From assembly GCA_013396755.1 (NCBI GenBank), contig VWZF01001679.1, forward strand, positions 1,270,274-1,334,273: a stretch of DNA of 64,000 nt. Direction: 5' to 3'. The stretch is from Sclerurus mexicanus. Lineage: Eukaryota > Chordata > Aves > Passeriformes > Furnariidae. Below the pieces are notes generated by a model. It had not been told where the DNA came from. It did no database searches and saw nothing but the letters and a program-made list of their open reading frames with translations. Both the position numbers and the translations under genes were made by a program. Below, one piece after another: positions 9,396 to 22,026 of the stretch (positions are counted from its first letter, which is position 1; the number at the start of each line of letters is the position of its first letter).

Positions 9396-12300
9396 CTAAA
9401 ATGTTCTGTAAGAGGGATATGTGTAAGACATCCATCGATACAATGGGAGGGTTGATAGGTTGTATGTTTGCATACATTATAAAAAAACAGAACTCCCATT
9501 TTCCTACAAAAGTATCAATATCTTCTTTTTTCTATCACTTCACTTTGTTCTTAAAAGTTTTCTTACATTTATTCTCTAGAATGCTTCAATCACCTAGTGT
9601 TTAATCACTTCATAATATTTTATTATTTGAAGATATTGTACACAAACCATTGATTTGTCCCTCAACCATAATCTTATGTGGTTTTATTTTCAGAACTGTT
9701 CTACTTATTCTTTGCTTATCCTTGAAACCCACAATTTAGGTTTGGCATGTAAATAATGGAAAGGATTGTGTTGGGCACTTGAGACTGACTGGTGCCTTAA
9801 AATGTTACACAGTCCCATTTATTGGCAGTATTTATTTTGTCTAACCAAAACTGATAGCTTATGGTATTCTAGTAATCAGCTCCGTGGTTCACTTCCCTGT
9901 TGAGTTGCCTGCCTGATACAGCAGGTATCCCTTACAGTTCTCCCATTTATTGGTATCTTCAATATTCCTTCATGGTCCAGAAAGAAGGAGAATCAAGGCT
10001 TGGATGAAATAATAGACTTGTCTGAGGCAACGGGAAATCAGTGTCAGAGGAAGGCAGAACGACAGAAGTACCTCATGGTTAATCCAAATGTCAGACTTGG
10101 AGAGCGCCTCATTACTCATTCAAGTGCACACAGAGAGCTGTCAGCCCAACTGAAAGGCCGACATGAGGGGGAGAGGCTTTCATACAAATTTCATCAGTTG
10201 GAAGTAAATCTTCATCCTCTTGTGTACAGAGGGCTCCTCTTATTGTCTTGTTGTTTAGTGAAAAATAAAAGCCAGCTCACTGTAGTTGTGAAGCTTTCAA
10301 GTACTCACCTAGCCCTGTACCCAAATTTGCCTTTTTCTGAAGCCCATGATCAAGGTCTGTACCAGAAATCAGCACAGAGACCCAGAATGACTCAAGCAGT
10401 TGAACAGAGATGTTAACAGCAGTTGATGGTTACTCTCAAAGGGGGAATTTCAATAATTTATTAGTGAGTATTTGCATTTCATTTAACTAAAGCACATTAA
10501 GCAGCATTTGCAAATCCTTAGAACAAAAGTCATTACATGTTTGTTCCTTACTGTGCAGAGTTTGTAAGTTGCTGCCCTTATCATGCCTATATGAAATGAA
10601 ATTTCAGGCAGTAATGCCTACATCATGCTATATCATAAAATTCCAGGTGAATATTTAAATATCTCTATCTTAGCACACGTACTACCACATTTGTTGGTAT
10701 TCTTACAGAGGGGATATGTCTGTTTTCCACACAAATGTATAAATACTCATTTTGCCTTTCACCAACAGAATGTAAACAGTCGTGGCAATATGAAAATACT
10801 TGGAAGGTAAAAAAAACCAATGCTTTCTCCACATGAAAAAGTATCTAGTCTAAGTTAATGTGTCACTGAAGGTGCTTTGTGTAATAGGATTTAAGGTGCC
10901 TTCCTTCTGAAATGATGCCTCTACATAGTGCAGAGCTTGTTTGCAATGAGTTTATAGTGTTCTGGGTAACTGTTATCAGCTGAAGTGTTTCACCAGCCAG
11001 TCCAGTGCATTGAGGATGATTTTGCAATGCATTGTGATACAAACTAAAACCTATCCTGATTTGAGTGTTGAAGCAGAGGTTACAATTTCAAGGATTTTCA
11101 TCTTCTATTCTGACACTTTTTTTTTCACTAACTAGACAGTGTAATTTTCAGGTTGTTGCACATTTCTGGAGTGCTAGTTGTAAGTGCTCTGGCATAACAG
11201 CCTCTGAAGCAGTGGAAAATCTTTAGCTTGATAACCACTGTGGAAGTGGAGGATGGAAGTAAAATCAAGCAGCCAGCCTGACACTTTTCTGGAGTGGCAT
11301 CATGCAGTGAAAATGCTTAGAGACTTGGTCAGTCAGCAGAACATAAGGTGTAGATGCCCCTTTTCTGGAAATCTGCCCAAATGTGATTCCCAAAAAGGTA
11401 TTGGTGTTAGTAACATGAGAGTTTTGTTGCTGTAGAAAAGTGCAGGACACCTAGAAGCTCTCCTTTCCCCAGCTGTGTGGAGTGATGGTAAACCAGTCTT
11501 TTGGGGCTATTGTCATTGATATCAAGTAGAGATGATTAACAAAGAAGAGTTAAGGTTTGAATTCTCTCAAAGTTGAGCAGGTAAGATCCTTTGACAAGAC
11601 CTACATGCCTATTATATCTCATTCTCCCCCAGCCCAATCCAGGCCTCATCATCTTCAGAATATGTCCCACAAATTGTGGTCAATCCCTCTGGCAGGTTTT
11701 TTGTGTTATTGCAGAGTAGCCAAAATCTCACCTGAAAACTATCAACTTTAGTTTGGGGCTAACTTCTACTTCTTTGGCTTTTGAAACCATTTTCTAGAGA
11801 GAACTCTATAGTCCAAGTAGCTGCAAAATAACTTCAGTATATATGTTTGTGTTTGAGATTTAAAAAATGGTGGACGTATGATTACAAAGGTGGAGATTTT
11901 TGAAGAAGATTTCTGTGTGTTAGAAATGCTGGTGTGCTTTGCACTTTGTATGTGAAAATAAAGGAGAGCATTTTAATGAAGGCTGGAGAACAGAGGCAGG
12001 AAAGGCTTTCAAGCTGTTTTGACCTTTTCTGAAAGACAACATGCCTGCCTGTACTAAAACTTCCTGTTCATCAGGGATCCAGAGTTGCAGAGCAGGATTG
12101 TGGGACAGGAACAATGAACAATGAGAATTTAAATAAGCCTCATGACATACAAGACATGTATATTTAAGAATTTATATTATTAGGACTATTGTACTATTAG
12201 GGAGTCTTGTTTCAGACAACTGAATTTCTTTTCAAGAATGCAACTTTCAGGCAATACAAAGCTATTAATTGATCTGACAATACCAAAAGACAGTACAAGG

Positions 12301-15300
12301 AAGGCTTTGCTCAAATGTTGAATGTGAACGCAATGGAGCTGTGCTCTTTGGAGAGCTTGTCTGCCTCAGCACCGTGTCTGGTGCCTTTTGCCACAAGGCC
12401 TCTTCTTTGCCTAGTGCTTGAAACACTTTTATGACAGCAACTTGTCAGGTCCCGGGGCCTCGTCTGTCTAAATGGTGGCACAAATTCTTACCTCTGTTTT
12501 TGGGTGTTCCTCTCCCTCTCTGATTTCTGCTGCCAGGCCTTCATGTTGAACAAGAATCCCACTTCAGAGACTTGGTGCAAACGGAACAGTAATAACCACT
12601 ACACAAAGTGCTAAGGGTTCAAGATGGGCATTCTTCTAACCTGTCCTCCATCTGATCTGTTGAGATTGTTTTCCCAAATAAATAAAGAGGGAGTGTATAT
12701 GTACTTGGATTTGTTGCACGATTTCAAAAAAATTACATAGATGTCTCTTTAAGACATTGAACTTCTGTATATGTTGGCACTCAAGTAATGGAAATTGTGT
12801 CCTGATGAAGGGAAAAGGTGCAATATGGGCTCACCCCTTATCAAACAATGGGAATCTTCATAGGCACAGGTTATGACACACTTTTCGTCCACCTGAAAAG
12901 CTTTTTTCAGAGGTCACACCAGAAAACTGAGACTCAAGGCAAGCAGGCTTCACTGGTTCAGTCACTGACAGCCCTTCTCCCTGCCAGAAGCTGTGAGGGA
13001 AGGAAAATCCCAAAGCGTTGGCATTGTATGTTCAACTCTAAAGGCTGCTCTTGTATATGTTAACATGAGGCACAGAAGTGGCCTGCTCATAGACACACAG
13101 AACCACTAGGAATATTTGCAGTGATCCTATCTGTGAAAGTGAGCCTTTGAGCTGTCAGAAAAATGATTGGGAAGAACTACCTCTCCAGGCAGCTCCATAA
13201 TGACACTATGGGATTATAACATGTCCCGCATTCAGAGGTTCTCATTGCTTAAGCTTTATTTACAGACTGACGGGCACTGAGTGTGTGAGATCATAAGTGT
13301 AATAGCACAGTGGTACTACAAGTATTAATGGAATTTATCATCCATGCAACAGCAAGTGTCTTACAGGATCTAGGCAATTTAAAATGTCTGAAAGTTTGTG
13401 ATTCTAAATGAGCTATCTCCCTTTACAAGCCTGAGCATCTCATAAATGCTCAGAGATATAACCAAATTGTGGGCTCAGTTTATTATTCCAGCTTTTTTTG
13501 TTGATGGTGGTTTAGTTTGTTTTTTTTCACCTTTTTCCTTTTATTCTACAGCTGATCACAGTTTTCTGTAACTTACTTGTCTCCTGACTTTTCAATTCTT
13601 CTCTACACAACCTTCTTCCTTCAGAAGGGCTGTGTGTAGTAGGAAGTAGAAATGGGATGTTACAGGACAGAGAGCGTTGGTACCATGGAGGAGATGTATG
13701 TGTATAGTTTAATCTTTGGATATGAAATTGACATTTGAGCAAGAAGGAAAAAAACCTCTTGGTTATTGAGTATTGAGTAATGTTTTGAAATGCGTTCTGA
13801 GTGGGGAAAAAGCCAAGGATAGGGATGACTGGTGTAGTAAGACAGATTTTATTCCTGCCTCCAGTACACTAGTAAGTAGGAGTCAAGTCAGTGCACCACT
13901 GATGCCTAAGTCTGGAAGGTTTTTGAGCACAAAAAGAACAGCACCAAACTCATAGCAGGGCTTTCCCAGCTGTGTGTCTTGATTATCACCTGGCAGCATC
14001 TTAAGTTAACTTCAGGATAGCTGTGGCAATCTCTTGGCTGTCCAGGGGAAACTCATTTTGGTTAGGACTGAGGTTGTTTCAGAAACCTTTTCTACACTTT
14101 ATTGATGAAGCTTGAGTTTGCTCTATAAGTGCATCACAGGCAAAAATGAGGTGTGTCCTTCTACAACATCTTCATGTGTTGGGGATACTATCGGATGGAT
14201 TTGCCTTTTTTTTCCCTTTAGTATGCTACATTTAGTTGGCTTTGCAATAGTGCTGGCATGAACTTTGGAAATGCTTTTCTGCATCTATTCTTTTTGCACT
14301 TGTTAGTGTATAAGTTGTGGTAGCTTTTGAAAAAAATGGAAATGGTTGCCCTTCACAGACAGCAAAAAAGCCAGTGTCTCCTGATGGGACCATGCAGAAT
14401 CAGCAAGCACAATGGCCTGTGAACTGTTAGGGAACTCTTAAGGAAGCATTTAAACAAAACAGGAAAAGGTTGGAGCCATAAGCATGAGAAGAAAGTGCAA
14501 GTGATGGTGTGCCCCACACCGGACTTCTATCTTTCCTGTTTTCTCAGTTTTAGCAGTTAAAGAAGTTCACTGTAGCCATAAACAACTCTTGGAAGTGGAG
14601 GACCACTGGAATGAGGATGTGTTCTTTAGGTCGCCTGGAACAATGTGTTATTAATACAAGAGGCAAAGAGAGATGTAAGCCAGCAAAATATGGGATAATA
14701 GTCGTAGGATTCATATATGTCCAGGTCACTTTATATGACTTCAAATATAAGGTATATGTCCATGTTGGTCTTATTTACATTAATAATTTTAAAACTAGTT
14801 ACAACATTAAAAAAAAATTACAGCAATGCAAAATATTTATGACTGCTTTTTTTTGTGGAAAGATGGCTCATTTTGCTGGATGCATGCTCCCAGAATTATT
14901 ACATTTACTTAAAACCACCTGATTAGAAACCCCCAAACAGCTATAACCAGAGTAACTGTTAGCATGAAACTATACGTAGAGCAAACCTCAGTGCAGGCTA
15001 ATCCTTATCCAAGTCTCAATCCAAACCAAGTGCACTGTGAGGTCACCCAAATTCTTCCAAGAGCAATCTTTCAGGATTTCCTTGCACAGAAAGTTTGAAT
15101 CATTTTAACTACACTGCAGCAATCACCTAACGAAATCTCTTTATGTGTCTTAACAGCTTGTGTGAACATTATTTTCATGTAGCTTATTGCCACAGTAGAA
15201 GGCAAGAAAGCTACAGTAATGTAGAGCAACACAGTCTGTGTCCACACTTGGGTTTTGACTAGCAAAAGTAATTCAGTCTAAAAAATCTGCTCCTACTGTC

Positions 15301-18300
15301 ATAATTATACCAGTATAGAACTTGGCTATCTTTTGCATCTTGGCCACATAGGGTTTTTGTGGCTTTAAATTCTTTGTTCACTGATGAAATGCTTTCCTTG
15401 GCTCATGAGCTCATACAGAGTCTGGCTCCCAAAGTGCTACATGACAAACAAGCAAACTTGGCAGCCAGAACCTCTCTTACTATCTTGCAGCACGTATATT
15501 CATCAGAGCTCAGGATAGCCAAACTTTTGAACTGTACAGTAAGATGTACCTTCTCATAAAGCTTGGTGCTTTCTCTACCTGCCCTCTTTCTAATCTCTTC
15601 ACTGCCTTGTGCCACTATAAACGGTTGGAAAGAAGGATGGTGATCCAGACTAAGGAATTTGCTTGGGTTAAAACTAAAATACTGTTGTCAACTTTCTGAG
15701 TTTGTTTTAGTCCAGCTCAGTTCCTGGCTCCCCATCCTGTCCACACATGGCAACATGAGCATTTGGGCTGTTGTGAAGGAGGGCGTGGAAGAAAGTGAGA
15801 ACAAGTGGCAGTTTTTGGAGGGACCGCATCTCTAAACAGCAACAGCTGATTGAGCTGACTGTACAATGACAGTCTGATCTCCAGCTGGCAAGGCCTGTCC
15901 TGTGCTGTCTCCATGGACGAGTCCTTCAGAGCAGTGCTAGAGGGGCTGCGTCCTGGGAGCTTCCACGGATCCCTGCAGTGGCCCTTGGCCAGGGTTAACC
16001 ATGGTATGTTTAAACTCAGACATCAGAAATGAGCTTTCATCCCCAGTAGTAACCTTCACTGATTTATCATTTAAAAGCTGCTGGCCCAGAGTACATTCCG
16101 AAAAGTTTCCAGACAATAGTTGAGGTTACGATGTGTTTTGCCAGAAGTTAGGTGAAAACCAGCCATAAATTGTAGAACCTCAGCTTCACTCACACTCATC
16201 ATCTGGTGAACCACTTGGAAGAGAAGTTCTATCTGGGCTTTTTATGACTCTTGCAGTGATGAATTGACTGTAGATATAACAGAGACCTAAGGAAATGGCG
16301 GTCCACCATGCCTCTCATGCACTTCTCTTTAGCTGCCTCACTCATGATGACAAATTCTGGATGCTGTGCAGCATCAGGACTATTCTTTGAGTCTCAAAGC
16401 CAAGAAGCTGCACGTGCAGGGTTTTTCTTGTGCTCCATCCCACCTACAGCCTCATTCCAGCAGTGCCATGTTAGCAATGACCTCAATTGGCGGTTTGACC
16501 GACTGGAGGAAGGAGGGAACCATCCTGCTATGGATGGCTCAGCCCTTCCGCCTGGCTATCCACAGCAGAGTAACATCTCTCCTATAATAATAAAAAACAA
16601 AAATAAAATGTAAAAAGCTTAAACTGCAGACAGTGAAAATCACATTGCCACTTTCTTTTCACTCATCGCAGAAGAGACTATCATGACTTCTGCCAGGAGT
16701 TGAAAAAATCACTCATTGAGAAAATATATTTAAATAACTAATGAAGTGGAGATGCCTCATCTTATTCTAAAATGAATGTCCATGAAGTTTCACGAATTTG
16801 TGCCACATTGCAAGTGTCCAGCCTTGTCTGAGCTCCTGTATTTGTTGAAATGGTTAGAAGAGAAGGTGTGAGAGGTTCCAGCTAAACAAGGGAAACCTGC
16901 TTTGACCTGTAGCTGAAGCTAAGATGAAGGAGAAGATAGTTCTGATTGCTGAAGGGCTCAAGATCTTAATCAACTCTCACTCCTTTAATTAGCAAGAAGC
17001 AGCTCATGAGTTGCAGCTGACAGTATTGGACCATAGAAAGTCACAGGAATAGTCAAGTTGCTCCAAATCAAGAATTGCATAAACATTACCCTGGGGCGTA
17101 GTGTGGTCACAGGTTTGGCATTGCCTGAACTAGCTCTGCAATGTAAACAGAGCATTGTAATTTATTTAGCAACATTGGACAGCAACATGCAGTACAGTGG
17201 CACACTGGACAAAATATGTTTCCCACCTCTGCAATTGTTCAATGGTTAAGGTTCTAAAAATGCAGTTTAAAATTAAGACATTCATCAGCCTTCTCCTTCC
17301 TAAGGTTGCATCTGGTTCCTGATACATGTCATTCAAGTTTATCTATATTGGAGTAAAGCAAATTCCTCCTTTATGGTGCTGTTCTTCATTTCCACAGGAG
17401 ACAAGAACGCTCAACACCTTTGACAACCTGCTCTCCCATATCTGGAAATAAGTTCATGAATATTTCTGTCTCTGCAGGCTGTGTTTTAGATCAGTCTGAA
17501 GCTGTGACAGTTGTTAAAGAAAAATTCAGAAAAAAGTCATTTAGGAAGTTGTCTTCAATAATCTCATGTTTCAATACATTCATATTCGATTCTGATGGAA
17601 CTACAGATTTTGAGCTTAATATACTGATGCAAATTTTAATAAAGTCTAAAATAAGTCCAGTGAAATGATAGCTGAAATAAAGCACTAATACTGGCAAAAT
17701 GAAACACTTCATAACAGGAAACCCAAGTAAATTTTTTTCAGAATTCTTACATAATTTTGATAATGTTTGATAAAATCTATTATTTGGACCTCTTACAATC
17801 ACAGATTTTCCCCAAATTGGATGCTTCCATAAAATGTTTAAATATCAGTGAAATATTCTGCAGCAGGAATCACGTTATCAAAATACAGTTACTAATTCTA
17901 ATGATATTAATGAACTGTGCAAAAAAGTGTGAGTATGATTAAGATAAAAAGTGTTCAGTAAAACAAAGGTTAGAACACAGTGGCAAATAAAATGATGAAA
18001 AAAAATAAACATATATGTTCCTCAAAGCCACCACAAATAGAGAAATAGTACGATGATACACATTTTCTGAAACCATTGGTATGTGCTTTTTGCAGGTGAC
18101 TCCATTCTCTGCCTACTTTCCAATACACCCTTGGGTCAGGGTGACTTTGCTGTTCATGTGAATAATGACAGGAATGTAAACCGGCCTAAGTCAATGACCC
18201 TTTTCCTATTTCTTAAGGCTTTCGCCCTTCTTCCCTTTCATGGACGCTTCTACCACTTTTCCGATACTCTGCTGAAGTTACTACACCGCGTTTGTCGTGG

Positions 18301-18879
18301 CACTGTGAGTCAGCAGAACTCACGAGCAGCTCCCACTGTAGAGGGCTCCAAGCCTGGCTCACAGAAAGCATCATTACAGAAGCATCATCTGCACCTCAGA
18401 TCAGGATTGCAGGTACTGCCAACCCCGCTGTGAGGGACATTGTTCTGCAAAGGCTGTGTTTTCCATTCCCAGAGAGACAGATTAAAATGCTCAGGCTGAA
18501 ATGATACTCATTTCAGATGAAGGGGAGAAACAAAGATGGGGAAATTATACTTGTGCGTATTTACTTGTACTTAATTATACCACAGTATTCAGACTGAAAT
18601 ATTCTTCCTCTGAAATGAAGCAGAGAAAGCTGCCTCTGTATTTAGGAAGGCACAACTCAAAAATCAGAATGCCAGCTCATGCTTGCATTGCCTGCCTCCT
18701 GCAAAAGGAAGTTAAATCTGAAATAGCTGTTACTGAAACTTCTGTTTAATCCCTACAGGTACTTGCCAGATGCTGGAAGAAGGAAGATACTTGGGTTTTG
18801 CAGTGAAAAGCTCATTATTTGCTTGGAACCTTTTTTGTGTGAAAGATGTACTGAGCAATCGTTTCTAGAAGCTCCAACA
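9396..18879. other. Long non-coding stretch
   Basis: About 9.5 kb with no recognised gene. It contains only scattered short open frames and possible traces of ancient SINEs (one at 9983-10068 listed separately; a weaker trace near 12900-13110). No CpG island, RNA gene or recent transposon was seen. Confidence 0.4.
9983..10068 (-). mobile_element. Possible MIR-like SINE remnant (reverse orientation)
   Basis: GACTTGTCTGAGGCAACGGG followed by AAATCAGTGTCAGAGGAAGG resembles the reverse complement of the MIR/CORE-SINE middle (GACTTGCCCAAGGTCACACAG, then AGTGGCAGAG). Similarity is by eye only and strongly decayed. Confidence 0.3.
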
Positions 18880-18884
18880 GGAGC

Positions 18885-19295
18885 CGTCAGTCGCTGCACA
18901 ATCCGCTGTTGCTCGGGAAGGGGAGCCCCGGCGGGGCCGGGCCGGAGCGGGGCGCGGGGCCTTTAAGGCGGCGGCGCGGCCGCGGAGGGCGGGGGAGGAA
19001 GTGGAGGCGGCCGCGGGCGGCGGGCAAATGGGGAGCTGAGCGGCTGCGGCAGCACCGCCAGCAGCGGCGGCAGCACCGCCAATACCGCCAGCAGCAGCNC
19101 CGCAGCCCCAGGGCTCGCCGTGCCCCGCGCATCCCGCCCCTGCCTCCCTGGGCGCTCACCTGGGCGCTTCCGATGGCTCCCGGGAGAGCCGGCCGGGGCG
19201 GTGCAGCGTCCCCGGGGGCGTGCGGGGCCCGGCACAGCCCCGCGGCACCGCCCGCACGGGGACATTGCTGCCCGCTGCTTCCCGAGGGCTCTCTG
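18885..19295 (+). promoter_or_regulatory. CpG island, candidate ITPK1 promoter and 5' UTR
   Basis: A dense CpG island with sharp edges. It contains GGGGCCTTTAAGGCGGCGGC and a CAGCACCGCC/CAGCAG-type trinucleotide-rich run at 19045-19106 interrupted by one ambiguous base (19099). It is the only CpG island between LYSET and the ITPK1 microexon and lies upstream of it on the same strand, so assignment to ITPK1 is by position. No ITPK1 protein sequence is encoded in it. A possible plus-strand donor (CTCGGAG before GTAAAG) ends at 19488. A better donor exists on the minus strand (see next entry), so the island may drive divergent transcripts. Confidence 0.5.
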
Positions 19296-19300
19296 GTGTT
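19160..19300 (-). other. Possible antisense first exon ending in a consensus donor
   Basis: Reading leftwards on the minus strand, GCGCCCAG is followed by GTGAGC, a near-perfect 5' splice site with the exon ending at 19160. This would be the first exon of a transcript divergent from ITPK1 and heading towards LYSET. There is no recognised protein, and the right edge is only the edge of the island. Consensus donors also occur by chance in GC-rich DNA. Confidence 0.25.
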
Positions 19301-19886
19301 CCCGGATCTTGTTACGAATCGAGCTGTTATTAGGAAGAGTTAAACGGCTGGGAATAACTTTGCTTCACGTTATGTGAAAACACATAAAATTAGGGTCTAC
19401 AAACCCCTGAGTAAGCTTGTATTCACCTGAGACGTGAGCGAGACATCTGAAGGTGGTGTAACTGCGTCTATTTTGTGCCGTCTCGGAGGTAAAGGTTAGT
19501 TTGATAAGCTTAATTAGACTTTATCTGAATAGCTTAGAGGGTAATTTATGCAGTATATTACACAATTTTATTATTTAATTGGGAGTTTAAACTCCATGTG
19601 GGTCCAAGGTCTTGTGACACATGCGTTACAGCTTCGGATCTTGAATAACAGTTTTTTCTTACCTATTTCATTCTAATGGTAAGTTCATAACAAGAATATT
19701 AAATCACTTTTGATAATTGAAAAATATGCTGTGTAACCCATTTGGTGGTTTCTGTGAAGTCTTTTAAAACTTTACAGAATATATTTTATGAGACTTCAAA
19801 TGCACTTTATTAAAGCATGTCATGTTGAAAACACTGATCCCTGTGAAATTTCTGCTGGCAGCAGCACTTGCTTCTTTCTGTAAGGA

Positions 19887-19954
19887 TGAAGGAGGCAAAA
19901 GAAACAGAAAACTGTTTCCATGAAGGAGGCAAAAGAAACAGAAAACTGTTTCAA
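19887..19954. repeat. 34-bp tandem duplication, two copies
   Basis: The unit beginning TGAAGGAGGCAAAAGAAACA and ending ACTGTTTCCA (19887-19920) is repeated at 19921-19954 with a single mismatch near the end, so the duplication is recent. Confidence 0.95.
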
Positions 19955-21965
19955 GAAAGTGACAGAAGCGTTTACATCAGCTTGTGTACTTGGCATTCTG
20001 TATACGGTCTGTCAAACTTCATAAAAATTTATCAGAGTTTTTTAAAGTATAGAAAAGGCCACAAGTTCTGGTTTAACATCTTTTTAAATTTCACATGATT
20101 TTCCAAACAAAATACTTGAATAATGCTCAGTTTTGACCTTGCTGAAGAGATTTTAGATTAGTTTCTGTGTCGCTCAAAAATGCATTTAAACCTATTAAGC
20201 ATAAGAAAAGCATAATTTTTAGGAGCTTGGGGTTTGATATAGGCTAGTTTTCATGCCCATAAACTAAGAGGAATCTCAGAAAATCCATTAAAAACTTTTG
20301 TTGTGATTTATTTTCCATTCTTGGTGTTATGTGTAGTCCATTGTTATACTTAGGAATCTCCAAAAGTGACTTTTTGCCCTCGGTTGTCCTTGTTTCTCTT
20401 TTTGATTAGGTGCTCTGCTTCATTTTGCTCTACTTCAGAAATTCTGTACACTTGTGTTACATAACATGGATCTACAGTTTCTTTGTGTACTGAACAAATG
20501 CATTAATAGTTTCGGGTTCCCGTGGTGCTGTGAAAATTGACCCCAAAGTCTCCCTTTTGCAATACTTTACTAATTTCTTGATGAAAATTAGTCTACCTCA
20601 TTCTCTACAGGTTAAGCTCGCTTTGAATAACTTCTGCAGACATTGGATAGAGATGTGTGTTCATACATGCTGTGGTACTTTTTAAAGCATTATTAGCATT
20701 TCTGTATAAGTGGAGTTAAACATTTAGTTTAAGAATCAGTACAGTCACTGGAGCAAGTTGTGCTGCTGTTTGGTATGCTCAGTTTTCCTTCCCAGTAGCT
20801 TCCATTGACACCAGAAGAGTGCTGCATTCATCTAGGCAAAGATTTCATGTATTTTATACATAGCATCTACTTGACTACTTGTGTGCTTGTAAGCTTTTTT
20901 TAGCTGTAGAAGAAGTGGTGTCTACGTACATACATCTTACGGAAATCTTGTGTATGGTAAGAAACAAGACAAACATACTCATTCCTGTACAGTGATTCAT
21001 GTGTTAGAGTGGACTATGTGTCTGTCTACGCTATGTACTTTATGGTGACTGTTACTTGGAATTTATTTGCCTGTTGCCTAGGGATATACTTTCTGGATGA
21101 CTGCAAAGTTCAGATTTGTTTGTATGGGTTTGTAATGAAGCAATTATATAGTCTAGGAAAGTAAGAGAAGCCTCCTAATGAACTCCTGAAGCATGCTAGG
21201 TTTAAATCAGGAACGTTGTTAGGATAAGAATCTTCATCTCTTTACAGTTTGCCAGGGCAGCCACTTCTAGCACAAAGCACTGACATCCTAGAGCAGTCAT
21301 GGACAGACATTTTGAAATCTGTTTGAACCATTCTCTGTGAGATAGGGTCTAAGTGCTGGACTGCTCTCTTAAGAGTGACTCCAGGTTTTGGGTTAGATTG
21401 TCCGAACTGAAGTGAGGTATGAGCCAGTGTGATTGAACCAGCAGTTTGGGGCATAGACAGTCCTGCCTTTCTGCTCCACAAAGACTGGGCAGGAGCCCTA
21501 AATACTTTCCTCATGTCTGTATCCATCTTGAAACTTTCTGTGTGACTGGCATGGCAGCTGTCCTTCCTACAACACAGTGTCTTGGGACTTTTGCCTAAGC
21601 TCTATATGCACAAGGGAATCTTCCTTGTATCAAAAGCCTTTGAGCTCACCTGCACATTTGGTCCTCATGGTGACACACACTAGATACATCCTACCTGAGC
21701 TGTGCTCTTTGTAGAGCGTAATAGCCTTGGCTCTGCCTTCTAGGTGTAGCCAAGGAGATGAAGGCAGTGCCTGTGCTTGTATCTACCTCCACATGTATAG
21801 CCCAGATCAGTGGTTCCCAAGTGTTGAATTAGAGCCTAGTGCTGCCCTCGAAGTTTCGTACATTTCTTTCAGGCTTCTGAGCAGGGTCGTGAGCAAAAAG
21901 GCAGTGTGTTTTCCCAGGCCTATTGCAGAGGATCAGTGATCCCTGAATAGTACCTTGGGAGCAGT

Positions 21966-22026
21966 TGACCTGGAGGATAAAGCACTTGTCCTGGCAAGTG
22001 GGAAGCCTTGTTTCAAGCCTGCAGCT
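21966..22026 (+). mobile_element. Possible tRNA-derived SINE head, ancient
   Basis: AGCACTTGTCCTGGCAAGTG, then GGAAGCCTTGTTTCAAGCCT, resembles the 5' region of old amniote tRNA-derived SINEs (AGCACTCRCCTGGGAAGTGGGAG, then GGTTCAAGTCC containing a B-box). No matching body or tail was recognised. Confidence 0.3.

Noticed and set aside
10000..10416. 138-codon plus-strand open frame
   Set aside because: No recognisable domain, and its start overlaps a probable SINE remnant; treated as chance.
18887..19377. Open frames on both strands in the second CpG island
   Set aside because: Same GC effect; none encodes the ITPK1 N-terminus or another known protein.
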